Assembly: GCA_036768485.1 (NCBI GenBank)
Contig: JAVLUZ010000602.1
Span: 1 to 64,000 of the forward strand
Length of the DNA stretch: 64,000 nucleotides
From: Mermis nigrescens
Taxonomy: Eukaryota > Nematoda > Enoplea > Mermithida > Mermithidae
Reading direction: 5' to 3'
Made by a program: the position numbers and the translations under genes. Positions 44,301 to 54,756 of this stretch are shown piece by piece. The notes beneath the pieces were generated by a model. That model worked only from the letters and a program-made list of their open reading frames with translations. It made no database searches and was not told the origin of the DNA. How positions within the stretch are numbered: position 1 is the stretch's first letter; the number at the start of each line of letters is the position of its first letter.

Positions 44301-47300
44301 ACGTCTTTTATCGAGCCTGTAAAAATCAAATTATTAAATTAAAATTACTACATGAAATGAAACAGCTATAAGCATACATGATCTTGGGGGGTTTGGGGGT
44401 TTTCACGCCCCGCAGAATCATTTTTCACCCTCCCCCCCGCAAAAAATTTTTCACCCCCCCAGAATTGGCGATTTTTCAAAAGTTTCCTAAACTTACCTGA
44501 AAATTAGTAGAAAAAGTGTCTTTTTAAGGGTTTTTGGCTATCCATTTGCTCAAAATCGCCAAATTTTTCGGCGCTTCGCGCCATATATTCATGTTTTAAG
44601 CGATATATTGGTCAATTTATTCGACTTTTCTCGAAATTTTTTTCATGATTTTATGCTCTAGAAGGATAGAGTATCGTCAGAAACGCCAAAAAACGATGTT
44701 TTTTAACGCGTACCGGCCATTTTCGGCCCAAAAAGGCACTGTAGGTTTTCACCCCCCAGAATTCCCATGCTGTGCATGTATGGCTATAAGAAGTTATATT
44801 ATCGCAAAACCGACTTATTGCGTAGGTTTTTGCCCTGGTTTCTGTCCTATCCTGCTTATACTTGCTATTGCGCTTTATTTGCGCATCGGTGATGAGTGGC
44901 CACGAACAGCGTTGTTTGGATTTCACCGGATTGGCTCCTTTGTTCGGGCAGCACATATTCGCCGCTGATGCCGTAATAATAATGTTTTTAACCGAATGTT
45001 TAATAGGCGAGTGGGAATCATAGGTGGGCGGCACCGAAATTCTAACATACGTGGGCAGCAAGAAAATTCTGGGGGGTCCAAGATTTTTTGAAGGTCAAAA
45101 AATGGCCTTAAAAATGGTGATATGGCGATAAAAACACCATTTTTCGACGTTTCTCATCAAGCACTATCCATTGGCATCAAAAAATTGCGAAAAAAACGAA
45201 AAAAAATTTCAAAAATTGATTTCTGGGGGGTCTTTTGGTTTCTGGGGGGTCCAGACCCCCCCCAGATCCCCCCACGCCCATGTGTGAATTCTAGGGGTGC
45301 AAGATTTTTCAAAGGTCAAAAAATGGCCTTAAAAATGGTGGTATGGCGGAAAAACACCATTTTTCAACGTTTCTCATCGAGCACTATCCATTGCCAACAA
45401 AAAATTGCGAAAAAAATTCCAAAAATTGAATTCTGGGGGAGGTATTTTGGTTTTGGGGGTGCATACCCCCGAACCCCCAACCCACGCCCAGGTATGGTGG
45501 GAAGCCCTCACTCATATTCGGTCATCTCCATCGCCCTGAATCTGAAATCACTACTCCGTTTTCAGGCCAAAACTAGTATTTTAGGTCATTTTTAGACGTT
45601 TTTTTGGTCATTTTTGATCAAAAATAATAGGCCTCAGTCCCTGAAAATGGTTGACCTCTTGACTGCCCCCACCCCAAATTTCGGGCCGATTTGTACGTAC
45701 GTTTTGCTGATCCCTGAATGACTTGGCTGCTGACCTTCGATACGCAGCCTAGCCGGTCTAGGAGTCAGCCGGAAGATTTTTTTTCGTACTCAAGAATCGC
45801 TACGAGTATTAAAATGGCATAAAAATTCCTTCATTTATAGTTTTTGACCTATTTCAATCGCACTAGTGAGAAAATTGTACATTTTTTCGTTTTTTACTCG
45901 AAATTTCGCCTCATTTTTCCGAAATATTTTATATTTTGTTTTTCTAGTGGGGTTTAGCCATAGAGTAGGGCAGCACCAAATTTCTGGGGGGATGAAAAAA
46001 TTTTCAAAGGTCAAAAAATGGTCTTAAAAGTGGTCGTATGGCGAAAAAACACCATTTTTCGACGTTTCGCATCAAGCACTATCCAATGGCATCAAAAATC
46101 GCTAGAAAAGCAAAAAAATTTCAAAATTTGAATTCTGGGGGTAGTATTTTGATTTCTGGGGGCGTATTTCAACTTCTGGGGATGCATACCCCTCAACCCC
46201 CCACGCCCATGTGTGCCTTAGACCATCCCCACGTCCACGTCTGCCGCTGATTCGACTTTTTCCACCCGGAATGTTCGAATCATTCGGAAATCGGAGTAAA
46301 ATGGCATTTTAATGATCTTTTTGGGTTCAAAATTCTTAGGTTAATATTGCTCGAATTAAAATTGATCGCGAGATTATTATTTTTGATTGTGAGATTGGAA
46401 GATTTTTTCGTTTAAACAATCTAGGAAGAAAGGTTATCGCCAGCATAGTAAAAAAATGGCTTTCTAATCTTTTGATCTTTTAATCATATGCACAGAATCA
46501 CTGAGACATGACATATGGCACGTTATCACCATACGTGGGCAGCAAGAAAATTCTGGGGGGTGCAAGATTTTTTTAAGGTCAAAAATGGCTCTAAAAATGA
46601 TGTTATGGCGGAAAAACACCATTTTTCAATGTTTCTCACCAATTCCATTGGCCTCAAAAAATAGCGAAAAAAAAACAAAAAAATTTCAAAAATTGAATTT
46701 TTGGGGGTATTTTGGTTTCTTGGGGTTATTTTGGTTTTTGGGGGTTATTTTGGTTTTTGGGGGGTATTTTGGTTTCTGGGGTATTTTGGTTTCTCGGGGT
46801 ATTTTGGTTTCTCGGGGGGGGGGTGCATACCCTCCACGCCCAGGTGTGTTTATCACTTTGTCACGCTAACAAGTTATTTTTTCAAGTTTGGTTCTTATTC
46901 CTACGCTTATTAAAATGTAATGTTTATTTTCGTAGAAACATAAGTCAAGCAAAAAGTAGTAAAAAACGATAAAAAATAGGAGGAAAACGCATTAATATTA
47001 TGTTCTACAGGAGGTCACTTGGGCAGTGATCACACCTGGGCATGGGGGGTTTGGGGGGTATGCACCCCCCGAGAAACCAAAATACACCCCCCCCCCCCAG
47101 AAATCAAAATACCCCCAGAATTCAATTTTTTTAAATTTTTTTGTTTTTTTTCGCAATTTTTTGATGCCAATGGATAGTGCTCGATGAAAAACGTCGAAAA
47201 ATGGTGTTTTTTCGCCATTACCACCATTTTTAAGGCCATTTTTTGACCTTCAAAAGATCTTGCACCCCCCTCCAGAATTTTCTTGCTGCCCACGTATGGC

Positions 47301-48520
47301 ACTGATGCCATTTGAATTGGCCCCCGGCAAAAAGCTGTTAGTATGATATTCATTTCAAAATGCCCTAGTTTACGTTTTGGCATACTCGGCTTGGCTCATT
47401 TTATCAACAAGTTGCATGCTGTCACTAGTTGCTTCTTCCTATTGTTTAATTTTCGGCCATTTTCTACTATTCGATCCAACCGAAATAAAAAAAACTTACA
47501 AAAGTGAAATTTTTTTGTCATTTTTGACATTTCCAATTTTAGGCTCTAAGACAAACTAAACGGAAAATTAAAATGAATTAAAAGATTATAATGAAGTATA
47601 ATAACTCACGTTTTTTCAAAAGATTAAATAAAAAATATACTTAAAATAATTAATATAATAAAAATAGACTAAGCTTTTTTGAAGTTGTTCTCATGTTCGT
47701 CACATTGAGCTTAAATTCGCACGTTATGAAGCATAATAAATGAGTAAATAAATGGATAAATAATTAAATAAGTAAATAAGCAAATCAATACATTTAAAAA
47801 TGATTAATCAATTAAATAAAACGTAATAAATCACATTTACGTACATTATACATGGGTACCTTAAATATATGTTGTATAATGCTATAGAATTTTAAAAGTA
47901 ATTGAATAAACAGTATATTTGTATCTTATAATTTATAATAACTGGTCACAGAGTAAATAATATTCGATAATATAGTTCGTTTTATTTATTTCTTTTATTT
48001 TGTTCTTTTATTTTCAATTTTTCGTTATTCATTTAATTTAAAAATTTATTACACGTACAACACTATGAATTTTTAGATTAATAGTATAAACGTAGCATAT
48101 TTGCGTCTTATATAAATATTTGAACTTGTTTTATTTTTTTATTTTTTTATTTTTTTCAATTTTTAATTGGTTATTTCATTTTGTTATTTTATTTTTATGG
48201 TGTTTTTTTAAAATTTTGTTTATTAATTTAACCGATAATTGGGATAGAGCCAGGCCAACGACCGAAATCCGTTTCGACTATGCGACGAACAAGCCGTCGA
48301 TATGTGCCAGTTGATGGGCCAAGCGTCCGACTGGTATTTGATCTGTTGGCCCGCCTGTTTGCTGGTCATCGTCGGATTGGTCAATTATTTGGTGTGTTTG
48401 TCGGCCAATTACGCTCATATCAAGGATGGCTACAAATATCACGAATTGGAAGAGCTGCGTTGCAACGAAGAGAACGAATTGATCGCCACTTACGGCCAGC
48501 ATTCGGTTTACAGGGGCTAA
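38376..48520 (+). CDS. M6: M6/proteolipid family four-pass membrane protein (M6-1), four coding exons
   Basis: Exons 38376-38564, 40756-40971, 44826-44972 and 48248-48520. All introns are phase 0 with GT...AG borders. Sum: 274 residues, close to vertebrate GPM6A. Exon 1: ATG, short cytoplasmic N-terminus with CSDCLGKIPYASLI, then TM1. Exon 2: TM2, then GCLATGSTRQRLYSGWRARL and GGRISCACLLFLTY entering TM3. Exon 3: rest of TM3 and the extracellular start, with paired cysteines and CLDF. Exon 4: LCDEQAVDMC, TM4 and LSANYAHIKDGYKYHELEEL. The order GKIPYASLI, ATGSTR, GGRISC, CLDF, LSANYAH is diagnostic of M6/PLP proteins. In Drosophila, M6 acts at tricellular junctions; that role is inferred here. 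Introns are filled with MITEs. Confidence 0.9.
38635..38845. mobile_element. Partial family 2 MITE end with a tight hairpin
   Basis: GCATGTCATATTGCAA (38646-38661) and TTGCAATATGACATGC (38669-38684) form a near-perfect stem with a 7-base loop. The right arm continues into ACAGCATGGGAATTCTGGGGG, the end sequence of the family 2 elements. Lies in intron 1 of M6-1. Confidence 0.6.
39348..39466. repeat. Tandem 60-bp direct repeat
   Basis: TTCAATTTTCCTCGAAATGC through ATAATGTACACTGATAAAAT is present twice in immediate succession, differing by one base of length. Lies in intron 1 of M6-1. Confidence 0.85.
39480..40390. repeat. Degenerate tandem repeat with GCTATATAGCC palindromes
   Basis: Units of about 50 bp containing (G)CTATATAGCCATTTTTGG occur six to eight times between 39715 and 40035. 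The first ones read forward and the last ones (AGGCTGTATAGCTAATTTTC) read in reverse. The flanks carry TTTTCGGGGAAGGGGGTAAA-type words also seen at 40440-40540 and 43540-43740. In intron 1 of M6-1. Confidence 0.6.
41068..41318 (+). mobile_element. Short hAT-type MITE, family 1, copy 5 (perfect TSD)
   Basis: CATACGTGGGCAGCACC to CACGCCCAGGTGTG, flanked by a perfect GTCGTGAG duplication (41060-41067 and 41319-41326). In intron 2 of M6-1. From 41327 to 42130 I see only AT-rich intron. Confidence 0.9.
42133..42620. mobile_element. Long-hairpin MITE with TA target sites (mariner-like)
   Basis: CAGTGCTCGCCATGA... and its complement form terminal inverted repeats of about 165 bp with few mismatches, bordered by TA on both sides (42131-42132 and 42621-42622). 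The 150-bp centre holds direct repeats of GAATGCCGGAAGCGCGCACGT and the palindromic ACGTGCGCGC. CAGTG ends with TA duplications are usual for Tc1/mariner-derived MITEs. Lies in intron 2 of M6-1; its transcript would fold into a very long stem. 42623-44360 is AT-rich intron, with TTAATTATTAATAAT low complexity at 43020-43140. Confidence 0.9.
44373..44782 (+). mobile_element. hAT-type MITE, family 2, copy 2 (perfect TSD)
   Basis: CATACATGATCTTGGGGGG to CATGCTGTGCATGTATG, flanked by a perfect GCTATAAG duplication (44365-44372 and 44783-44790). It contains the CGGCGCTTCGCGCC hairpin near 44570. It ends only 43 bases before exon 3 of M6-1 begins. Confidence 0.9.
45019..45496 (+). mobile_element. 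Short hAT-type MITE, family 1, copy 6 (outer)
   Basis: Starts CATAGGTGGGCGGCACCG and ends CCACGCCCAGGTATG, flanked by gtgggaat (45011-45018) and gtgggaag (45497-45504). It is interrupted by a second member of the same family at 45046-45286. Intron 3 of M6-1. Confidence 0.8.
45046..45286 (+). mobile_element. Short hAT-type MITE, family 1, copy 7 (nested in copy 6)
   Basis: CATACGTGGGCAGCAAG to CACGCCCATGTGTG, flanked by aattctaa (45038-45045) and aattctag (45287-45294) from within the outer copy. The family has thus inserted into itself. Confidence 0.85.
45959..46215 (+). mobile_element. Short hAT-type MITE, family 1, copy 8
   Basis: CATAGAGTAGGGCAGCACC to CACGCCCATGTGTG. Interior words are as in the other copies. 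The target duplication is weak (ggtttagc and ccttagac). Confidence 0.7.
46530..46848 (+). mobile_element. Short hAT-type MITE, family 1, copy 9, with internal minisatellite
   Basis: CATACGTGGGCAGCAAG to CACGCCCAGGTGTG, flanked by gttatcac and tttatcac (7 of 8). At 46704-46812 the word GGGGTATTTTGGTTTCT, single in other copies, is repeated about six times. This keeps three frames open as Trp/Phe/Gly repeats, none of which I regard as genes. Confidence 0.85.
47031..47298 (-). mobile_element. Short hAT-type MITE, family 1, copy 10 (reverse)
   Basis: CACACCTGGGCATGGGG to GCTGCCCACGTATG, flanked by gcagtgat (47023-47030) and gcactgat (47299-47306). From 47300 to 48247 lies AT-rich intron. Confidence 0.85.
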
Positions 48521-49660
48521 ATTGCCACACAAAAAATGAACACGGCACCGACGTTTTGTCGAGCGCTTGATTATTAATCAATTATTAATTATTTAATTAA
48601 TCAATTATTAATTAATTAATTAATTAGTCGAGTTTTTTTAATGAAAAATCCAGTCATTAGTCGTTAAATCGCGACGCCGCGTTTTACATTAATCCGGCGT
48701 TCAATTTAAATTCCGTCGCGAGACAGGCGCAGTTTACACGCTTCATTATTTGTTATTCGCTCGGTCGAAGCAGTTATTTTCTAACCCGTTTGTTTTGTGT
48801 TATATTATTGTTTTCTTGTCAAACCGAGATCTGAAGGCGGAACTCGATCGATTCGATTTTTATTCGAAATTTCAGGCGTTTCGCATTTGGCTTTCGCTCA
48901 AACTTTTGCCCGTTTAAACTAATGTTCACAGAATTTCACGCATAGGTCGGTCTTCATAACGACCTACAGTGTAAACGAAATGGTTTACATTATTAATACT
49001 ACTTGCGTGCGCCTTGCATCAACTTAAATAAATAGGTACACCAGTCGGTTTAGGTCATATTTTGTCAGCTTATCAAGCTTAAAACGATTGGTTTTTCTTT
49101 TGATTATTGTAAGCAGCTGCATGCAGTCGTCCAGGCTTCCTAGGAGCGATTGCAATACAGTGTGAACAAAAATTTTTTCCGTTCACAACACTTCTCATTA
49201 TTGCCCCGCCTACTTTACGCTGCACTTTTTTCGCGTAATCAGATCTGACTCGGTTTGTTGATGTATGATTGATAGCGCATTATCGCACGTTGTATCAGTG
49301 TCGTTGGCGCAATATTTGTTGACCTCGTTGCTGCAGTACACAGTGGTGCCGAATCAAAAGCATTTTGTCACTTGATGTGCATTTTTCGTCTCTGTCTTAT
49401 ATTATCGACTGATTCGTTTTGTTGTTTACTCGACTCTTCCGTTTTTCGTGTTTAATTTGTGTTTCGTTTGCGAATTTCAAGGATAAAATCTGAGTCCGTC
49501 ACGCCATTTGGTCTATGCGAGTCAGTCTTTTATTCAGTGTAAAGTTAATATTTCCAATAACTTACGTGTTTAGTCAATGGCTCGCAGTAAAGGACAGCAA
49601 TGACAATGTATTAGCCATTTATTTGAAGGAATATCTTCAAAATCTTTTCTCATAAAGTCG
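48521..49660. other. 3' flank of M6-1, no gene seen
   Basis: TTAATTAATCAATTATTAAT low-complexity sequence directly follows the stop. Beyond that, ordinary AT-rich DNA. The start exon of M6-2 may lie anywhere between here and 55890; I could not place it. Confidence 0.4.
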
Positions 49661-49667
49661 CATTCGC

Positions 49668-50191
49668 TATAGTCTGTTTCATTTATCCGAGAGCTTTTTC
49701 AGTAAATGTTTTCGGAGGCTTCAGTAATCCTTTTTTCTTATTTACTGTAGCTATGTAGCAAAGAAAGGGTTTTTCAATTACATTTTTTGCGGTATAATTA
49801 ATTTTCGTCTTCCAGCAAATCAATCAACTTACAGATAAAATCACGCATTCAGCTTATTCTACATATGTTGTCATTTTAAACACAATAGACTAAGATGTCA
49901 AGAAACGCCGCCAACTTCCGCATAGCTCAGTGGTAGAACGTCCGCTTGTCGTCGAAGCAACCCGGGTTCGATTCCAGCCGACAGCTTTTTATTTAGCACA
50001 CTGTAGTATGTCCCAGCGCTGATTAAATGCCTAAATTAAATTTATATGGACGGATTAGTGCATTTAAAATGGAAGAATTTTAGCCACTCGCCCTCACTGA
50101 GCTGATTTGCCCAATTACAGTAAATCGTCTTGTTTCGCTTACGGCAGCCCTTAAAAAATTGACTAAGCTCTCGAATAAATGAAACGACTAT
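49668..50191. mobile_element. Element with CTATAGTCTGTTTCATTTAT ends, enclosing a tRNA-like sequence
   Basis: The left end CTATAGTCTGTTTCATTTAT followed by CCGAGAGCTT is the near-complement of the right end (AAGCTCTCGAATAAATGAAACGACTATAG). The ends are related to those at 706, 2841, 3570 and 57121. The tRNA-like sequence at 49914 is inside. Confidence 0.6.
49914..49990 (+). ncRNA. tRNA-like sequence with RNA polymerase III A and B boxes
   Basis: A box TAGCTCAGTGG at 49923-49933, B box GGTTCGATTCC at 49965-49975 and a T5 terminator at 49986-49990, at the spacing of a tRNA gene. The D-arm is close to normal, but the acceptor ends do not pair and the T-stem has mismatches. The anticodon stem only closes around an unusual loop (GCTT/AAGC). 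I therefore call it a tRNA pseudogene or a SINE-like promoter, not a working tRNA. Confidence 0.55.
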
Positions 50192-50794
50192 AGTTAATGA
50201 AAACGGCACTGTCTGATTTCGTTAGAGACCTCTATTTCGACAATGGTGAGCTATTCGTTAAATGGGAACCTCCGATAATACGCAGTAGTGAAAATTAAAT
50301 TTCGTTGCAGGTACGGGGTTGCAATTTGGATTTCTCATGGAACGTACAGATATTTTCACATGTATGCAAATGCAAATGTGTACGTACGTACATATGTATG
50401 ACTCATACTCGTAGTAGGTACTTCTCTAGTAATCGATACCAGAAATTAATGCTAAACATCGTAATGGAGCGCTGAACAGAAATTATTAGTTTTTCAATGC
50501 TTGCCTTAACTCTACAATTTCAATAGAGTCGAGCGTCCAAATTTTTTGATCTTTTAATCGAGGAGTCATTATACATAGCACGTGATCGTCCTATTCCCAA
50601 CAATAATGTTTCATCATATCCTTTGAGTTTGTTTCAATTTACCAACATCCCACCTTTTCGTTTTCTTTAAGTTTTAAATCTTTTATAATTCTCTTCATAA
50701 TGTAATGGTAGGTTTAAACTTTAAATTTCTCCCGGTTTACAACTCGCTTAGCAAGCTCATTTTTCAAAACGATTGATAGCCTTAGACTATTATT

Positions 50795-50995
50795 TATTTC
50801 CCCAGTATGCCAGTCCTTATATGACCTTAGATATTATACTAATTATTTTAACAATATTATAATTTATCTCAGAGCATTGTTTATTTTACCAGGTAAGCTG
50901 GTCCTTATATAACCTTAGAATTATATGAATTATAATGGATAGTTTCAAAACATTTACAATTGAGTGGGTGTACAGGTCCTTATACAACCTTTGTA
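50795..50995. repeat. Degenerate tandem repeat with CCTTATATAACCTT
   Basis: Three units: (C)CAGTCCTTATATGACCTTAG, TGGTCCTTATATAACCTTAG and AGGTCCTTATACAACCTTTG, spaced by about 60-95 bases. No gene. Between 51000 and 51270 nothing is recognised. Confidence 0.5.
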
Positions 50996-51277
50996 TATCA
51001 CAGCTTACTTGGAACAAAAAATGATTGCTGAATATTATCCGTTAATACTGGTTTAAACCGGTCTTTGATAACTTCACAATTTAAGTACAGCAATTTAAAT
51101 ACGCTTTCTTTTGCAATTTCAGCTCAACAACTGAAACAAATTATTTATTTTGCTCCAGTTTACTAAAGTTTTTTGCTTCATTTCGCCGCTCGAGTGACAG
51201 TTAGAGGGCATCGTAAACGACAGAAAATAAAGCTTATCCGTATTGTAAACAAACGCAAAAAGTTCCACGTAAAATCA

Positions 51278-51393
51278 ACCGCTAAAGTAGAAATATCTGA
51301 AATCGTGTCAGACTTTTCAAAAGCCACGCGTTTGCTGCTTTAATTTGATTTACATTGTGTCGCACGCACGTTTGTTTACACCATGAGCATTCT
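51278..51393. repeat. Left arm of a distant inverted repeat (partner 54757-54871)
   Basis: TAGAAATATCTGAAATCGTG, GATTTACATTGTGT and GCACGCACGTT recur in reverse complement at 54757-54871. The two arms are 3.4 kb apart. They may be the remnants of two copies of one repeat or the ends of a large element. Confidence 0.6.
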
Positions 51394-51779
51394 AAAGTTG
51401 GGCTAAAGTTAAGAATATGGTACTTTTAGAAAAGGGGCAAACGAATATGGAATGCCAAAATTTTTGAGCCAAACTGGTAGAACACGATAAATTGAAGCGC
51501 GGGAAAAATTTGGTGAAAATCTGGGCCATACTTGCAAAGTTGCAGGCAAATGTCGATTTGAGTGTTGGGTGGGACGATTAAACGGCTCGATCCAAGGACT
51601 AACACATTTGTCAGAAATAAATAATATGGGCTGAAATTATGGAAGGAAGCATAGCAATGAAGGAGAAAAAAGAAAAAGGCGCGTAAAGCTGTTTGAAATT
51701 TTGAAAAAACTTCTAAAAAATTCTCATTTTTTTGTATGTTTTTTCGGTTATACTTGATAAGATATAGGAAAATCTTAGT

Positions 51780-51985
51780 TTTTGCTTCTAATATAGGTAC
51801 TTAGGCTTAGGCTTAGTATATCTGAAAAGGTGTTTTAAGCTGCTTAGGTCGAGGTCGCTCCCGCTCAGGTCAATGTATAGATGCTTAAGTCGATGTATAG
51901 ATGCTTACATCGATGTATAGATGCTTAGGTAGATGTACATATAGATGCTTAGGTCGATGTATGGATGCTTATATCGACATAAATT
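51780..51985. repeat. Copy of the LINE-E MITE core with expanded 20-bp minisatellite
   Basis: AGGCTTAGGCTTAGTATA, AAAGGTGTTTTAAGCTGCTT and GTCGCTCCCGCTCAGGTC are the reverse complement of 21520-21605. They are followed by five 20-bp units like GTCGATGTATAGATGCTTAG, where the copy at 21495-21537 has two. Confidence 0.8.
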
Positions 51986-52247
51986 GGGTATCTACATGTG
52001 ATTCTGCATTCAGCTGTTTGAATCTTCAAATACTTAGGTCGAGTAGATGCTTGCGTAGGCTAATTAACGGAACCCATAGCTTTTGTAATATTGATCATAG
52101 ACGGATGAATATTTTTACCGCGCTTTCTTTCAACATGTTCTAAGTACTGAGCGAAAAATCCGCTCTTCTGAAGTTTATTTTATAGTATCCTGAAAGTACT
52201 ATATTCTTAACTTACTCCCTTAAGTTGATATTTTGGCTGCGCAGTGT

Positions 52248-52510
52248 TTTTTGTATTCGGCAAAGATTTTCCCCGATGCACAAAGACAGTGGTGGATCTA
52301 GGATTTTCCTAAGGGGGCGGTACCCCTAAGGGGCGGAACTCTGACTTAAGCGGAAAAATTAGCCGTTTTAACCCGAAAATCGCTAAAAATCGCTCAAAAA
52401 TGCTTAATTTTGCGCATTATTTTGGGCCAATGGGGGGGCGGCCGCCCCTCCCACGCCCCCTAAATCCGCCCCTGCACAAAGACTTTTGGGGGCCGTCTTT
52501 GTATGTACAT
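52248..52510 (-). mobile_element. Fragment of the family 3 hAT-type MITE
   Basis: CAGTGTTTTTTGTATTCGGC then AAAGATTTTCCCCGATG and CAAAGACTTTTGGGGGCCGT is the reverse complement of the right-hand part of the elements at 32017 and 33690. The far end is missing. A smaller element is inserted at 52287-52474. Confidence 0.75.
52287..52474. mobile_element. Small hAT-type MITE with perfect TSD, nested
   Basis: CAGTGGTGGATCTAGG to CCTAAATCCGCCCCTG (188 bp), flanked by a perfect CACAAAGA duplication (52279-52286 and 52475-52482). From 52511 to 54180 I find no gene. Confidence 0.85.
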
Positions 52511-54193
52511 ATGTATGTATCTGCACATCCACAGAATTATGTTCCTGCATATCTACATACTTTTCAATTACTGAACTTCTCATGTGCACGTCTCCTCCAG
52601 ACTTGCCAAAGTTTAAAGTCCAATGTACCTTTATTTAAAAAATAGCCTCTGACATATCAGTTTCTTTGTACTTTTTGAAAATTGCTTTAGATTAGTCTCT
52701 GGGTAAGGCAACTTTTGAGCTACGCTTATACTATCTCATCGTCCCAATTTTAATTACCTGTAGTCAGTATCGATCAGAATTCATTGATCAGGAATCAAAT
52801 AAATTAAAACTTGTTTCGTCGATGACTAAAACTTGTGCAAGAAAATCGATTTTCAACGCTCAATCCGGTAGCTACACAAGGGGATTCTTGAAAATCTGCC
52901 GTAATACTATATTTCAGTGCAATGCTTCATATGCTTATTCGGATACCTACTTTGCGCAGTATCCAAATTATTGCTTCACTTAAACTCTTTTGTAATCGAT
53001 TTGCATTGAATAAAAAATTGTAAACAGTGCACGTGTGTGTGTGTGTTTTATACGTCCGGGAAAAAAGTTTTTACTGTAAAATCGATTTATCCTCATATTT
53101 TGACTCAATGTACTCCGGGCCCCTGAATTCGAATTTTATTGGTCAAAATGGCTCGACTAGGCTCCTGAAACCCGAAAACGATGGATTTTTATAAAATCTT
53201 CTGGTGGCTCCAACGGCTGATGTAATTGGCGCGGGGAACATCTTCTATGTAGCCGTCAGACGTGACTTATCTGAAGACTCTACGATTTTTCTACTAGATT
53301 TTGTCGCAATTCTGACCTACAATATAATTGTCCAAAATATTCACTGAGATCTTAACCTCCCGTCCGATTATCAGATAACAAGCAAGGCAGGTTGAGCCTT
53401 AATTCCCCCAGTCGGAGTAGAGCACATTTAAGTCGCAATGCTATCTATCGAAATAATTATTCGAAAATAATGATAATTGAACGTCCCACCACCTCTTCGA
53501 ATGAGAATGACACAAATCAAAGAAACTAAGCTAAAAGCTTCGTTTCAGTTGAAGCAATCAAAAAGTCAGTAATGAGAAATGTTTAATCAGAAATCAACGT
53601 ATTTCTCGGACTAAATATATACACCAACCTAATAATAGCTGAATTACCAATTGCGCGACGGAGAAAAAGAGACGCGACCTACTCCTTTATCGAAAAAGAC
53701 GCCGAACTAAGTAGACGCGCACATTTTACATTCTTAACCTGCGCGTTTTGTCAATGGGTTGGGAAAATATTTGAATAGGAAATTAATAATAGAAAAAGGA
53801 AGAAGACCAATATTAACGAGCTGTAATATTGTTTACTGTGTTGCTCACTAAAATCGGAAGGCATATGACGCAACCAGCATATGATCTAAACTCGATGCTG
53901 GTTACATTTATGCCACCCTAGACCAACTTTAATGCGCTATTGCCTGGTGTAAACCACTTTACATTGTAGTGTAAACTGACGAAAAGCCGTACCAAAAACG
54001 CTTTTTGACGTTGCGTTTTTCTGAATATCTCAAATCGCAGCGGATAAATTTCATTTAAATTTCAAACATTTCCAACTAATGTCTCGGTGGACCTTCTTAC
54101 TGTAGAATTTTTTGGAATACAGGCGCTCAAACATACCCTATCCATAACGTAAATTTTTGTCTTTGGTCGCCGGAGCACAGCTTGGGTGTTAAT

Positions 54194-54597
54194 CATATGT
54201 GGGCAGCAAGAAAATTCTGAGGGTCAGGATGGGTAAAATTGCAAAAATGTTACTAAAAATGGAATTCTGGGGTCTACAACAGTAATCTGCGAAGGTTTCA
54301 ACTTCTGGGGGTACTAACCAAACGTGAGCGTGGGGAGGGTTTGGGGTATGCACCCCCTACAAGGCCGAATACCCCCTAGAAATCGAAACCCTCCAGAATA
54401 CATTTTTTGAATTGTCTTTTTTTCGCTATTTTTTGATACTAATGGATAGTGCTTGATGAGAAACGTTGAAAAATGGTGTTTTTTCGCCATACCACCATTT
54501 TAAGACCATTTTTTGACCTTTCTTGCACCCCTCCAGAATTTTGGTGCTGCCCGCCTATGGACTAACCCCCCAAATCCCATTCCCACGCTCATGTGTA
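54194..54597 (+). mobile_element. Short hAT-type MITE, family 1, copy 11 (outer)
   Basis: CATATGTGGGCAGCAAG to CCACGCTCATGTGTA, flanked by gtgttaat (54186-54193) and gtgttatt (54598-54605). Another member, in reverse, is inserted at 54321-54560. Confidence 0.8.
54321..54560 (-). mobile_element. Short hAT-type MITE, family 1, copy 12 (nested, reverse)
   Basis: AACGTGAGCGTGGGG to GCCCGCCTATGG, flanked by actaacca (54313-54320) and actaaccc (54561-54568). This is the second self-nested pair in the window. Confidence 0.8.
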
Positions 54598-54756
54598 GTG
54601 TTATTCCTCGAATTCGGCCCATTCCGAACTGACTAATCAAAATTACTCGACTGGTAAATAAAACGGCTAAAAAACAAGTTAATACAAAATTAAGGAAGGT
54701 TCTAAAAAATATAAACAATCAATGAGGACGACTTGCAGTAAGCCAAAATATCAACA

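Noticed and set aside
44645..44968. Open frame crossing the family 2 MITE and M6-1 exon 3
   Set aside because: It is in a different frame from the real exon, which is supported by homology and by splice phase.
46585..46972. Three overlapping frames with Trp-Phe-Leu-Gly repeats
   Set aside because: They come from a minisatellite inside a family 1 MITE, and equivalent frames appear in all three phases.
47369..47559. Open frame with ILSTSCMLSLVASSYCLIFG as a candidate third exon of M6-1
   Set aside because: Its acceptor would bring in the wrong phase. The frame at 44826-44972 has the correct phase at both ends and the diagnostic CLDF, so that one was chosen.
49914..49990. Functional tRNA gene
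   Set aside because: Pol III boxes are intact, but the acceptor strands do not pair, the T-stem has mismatches and the anticodon loop is irregular.
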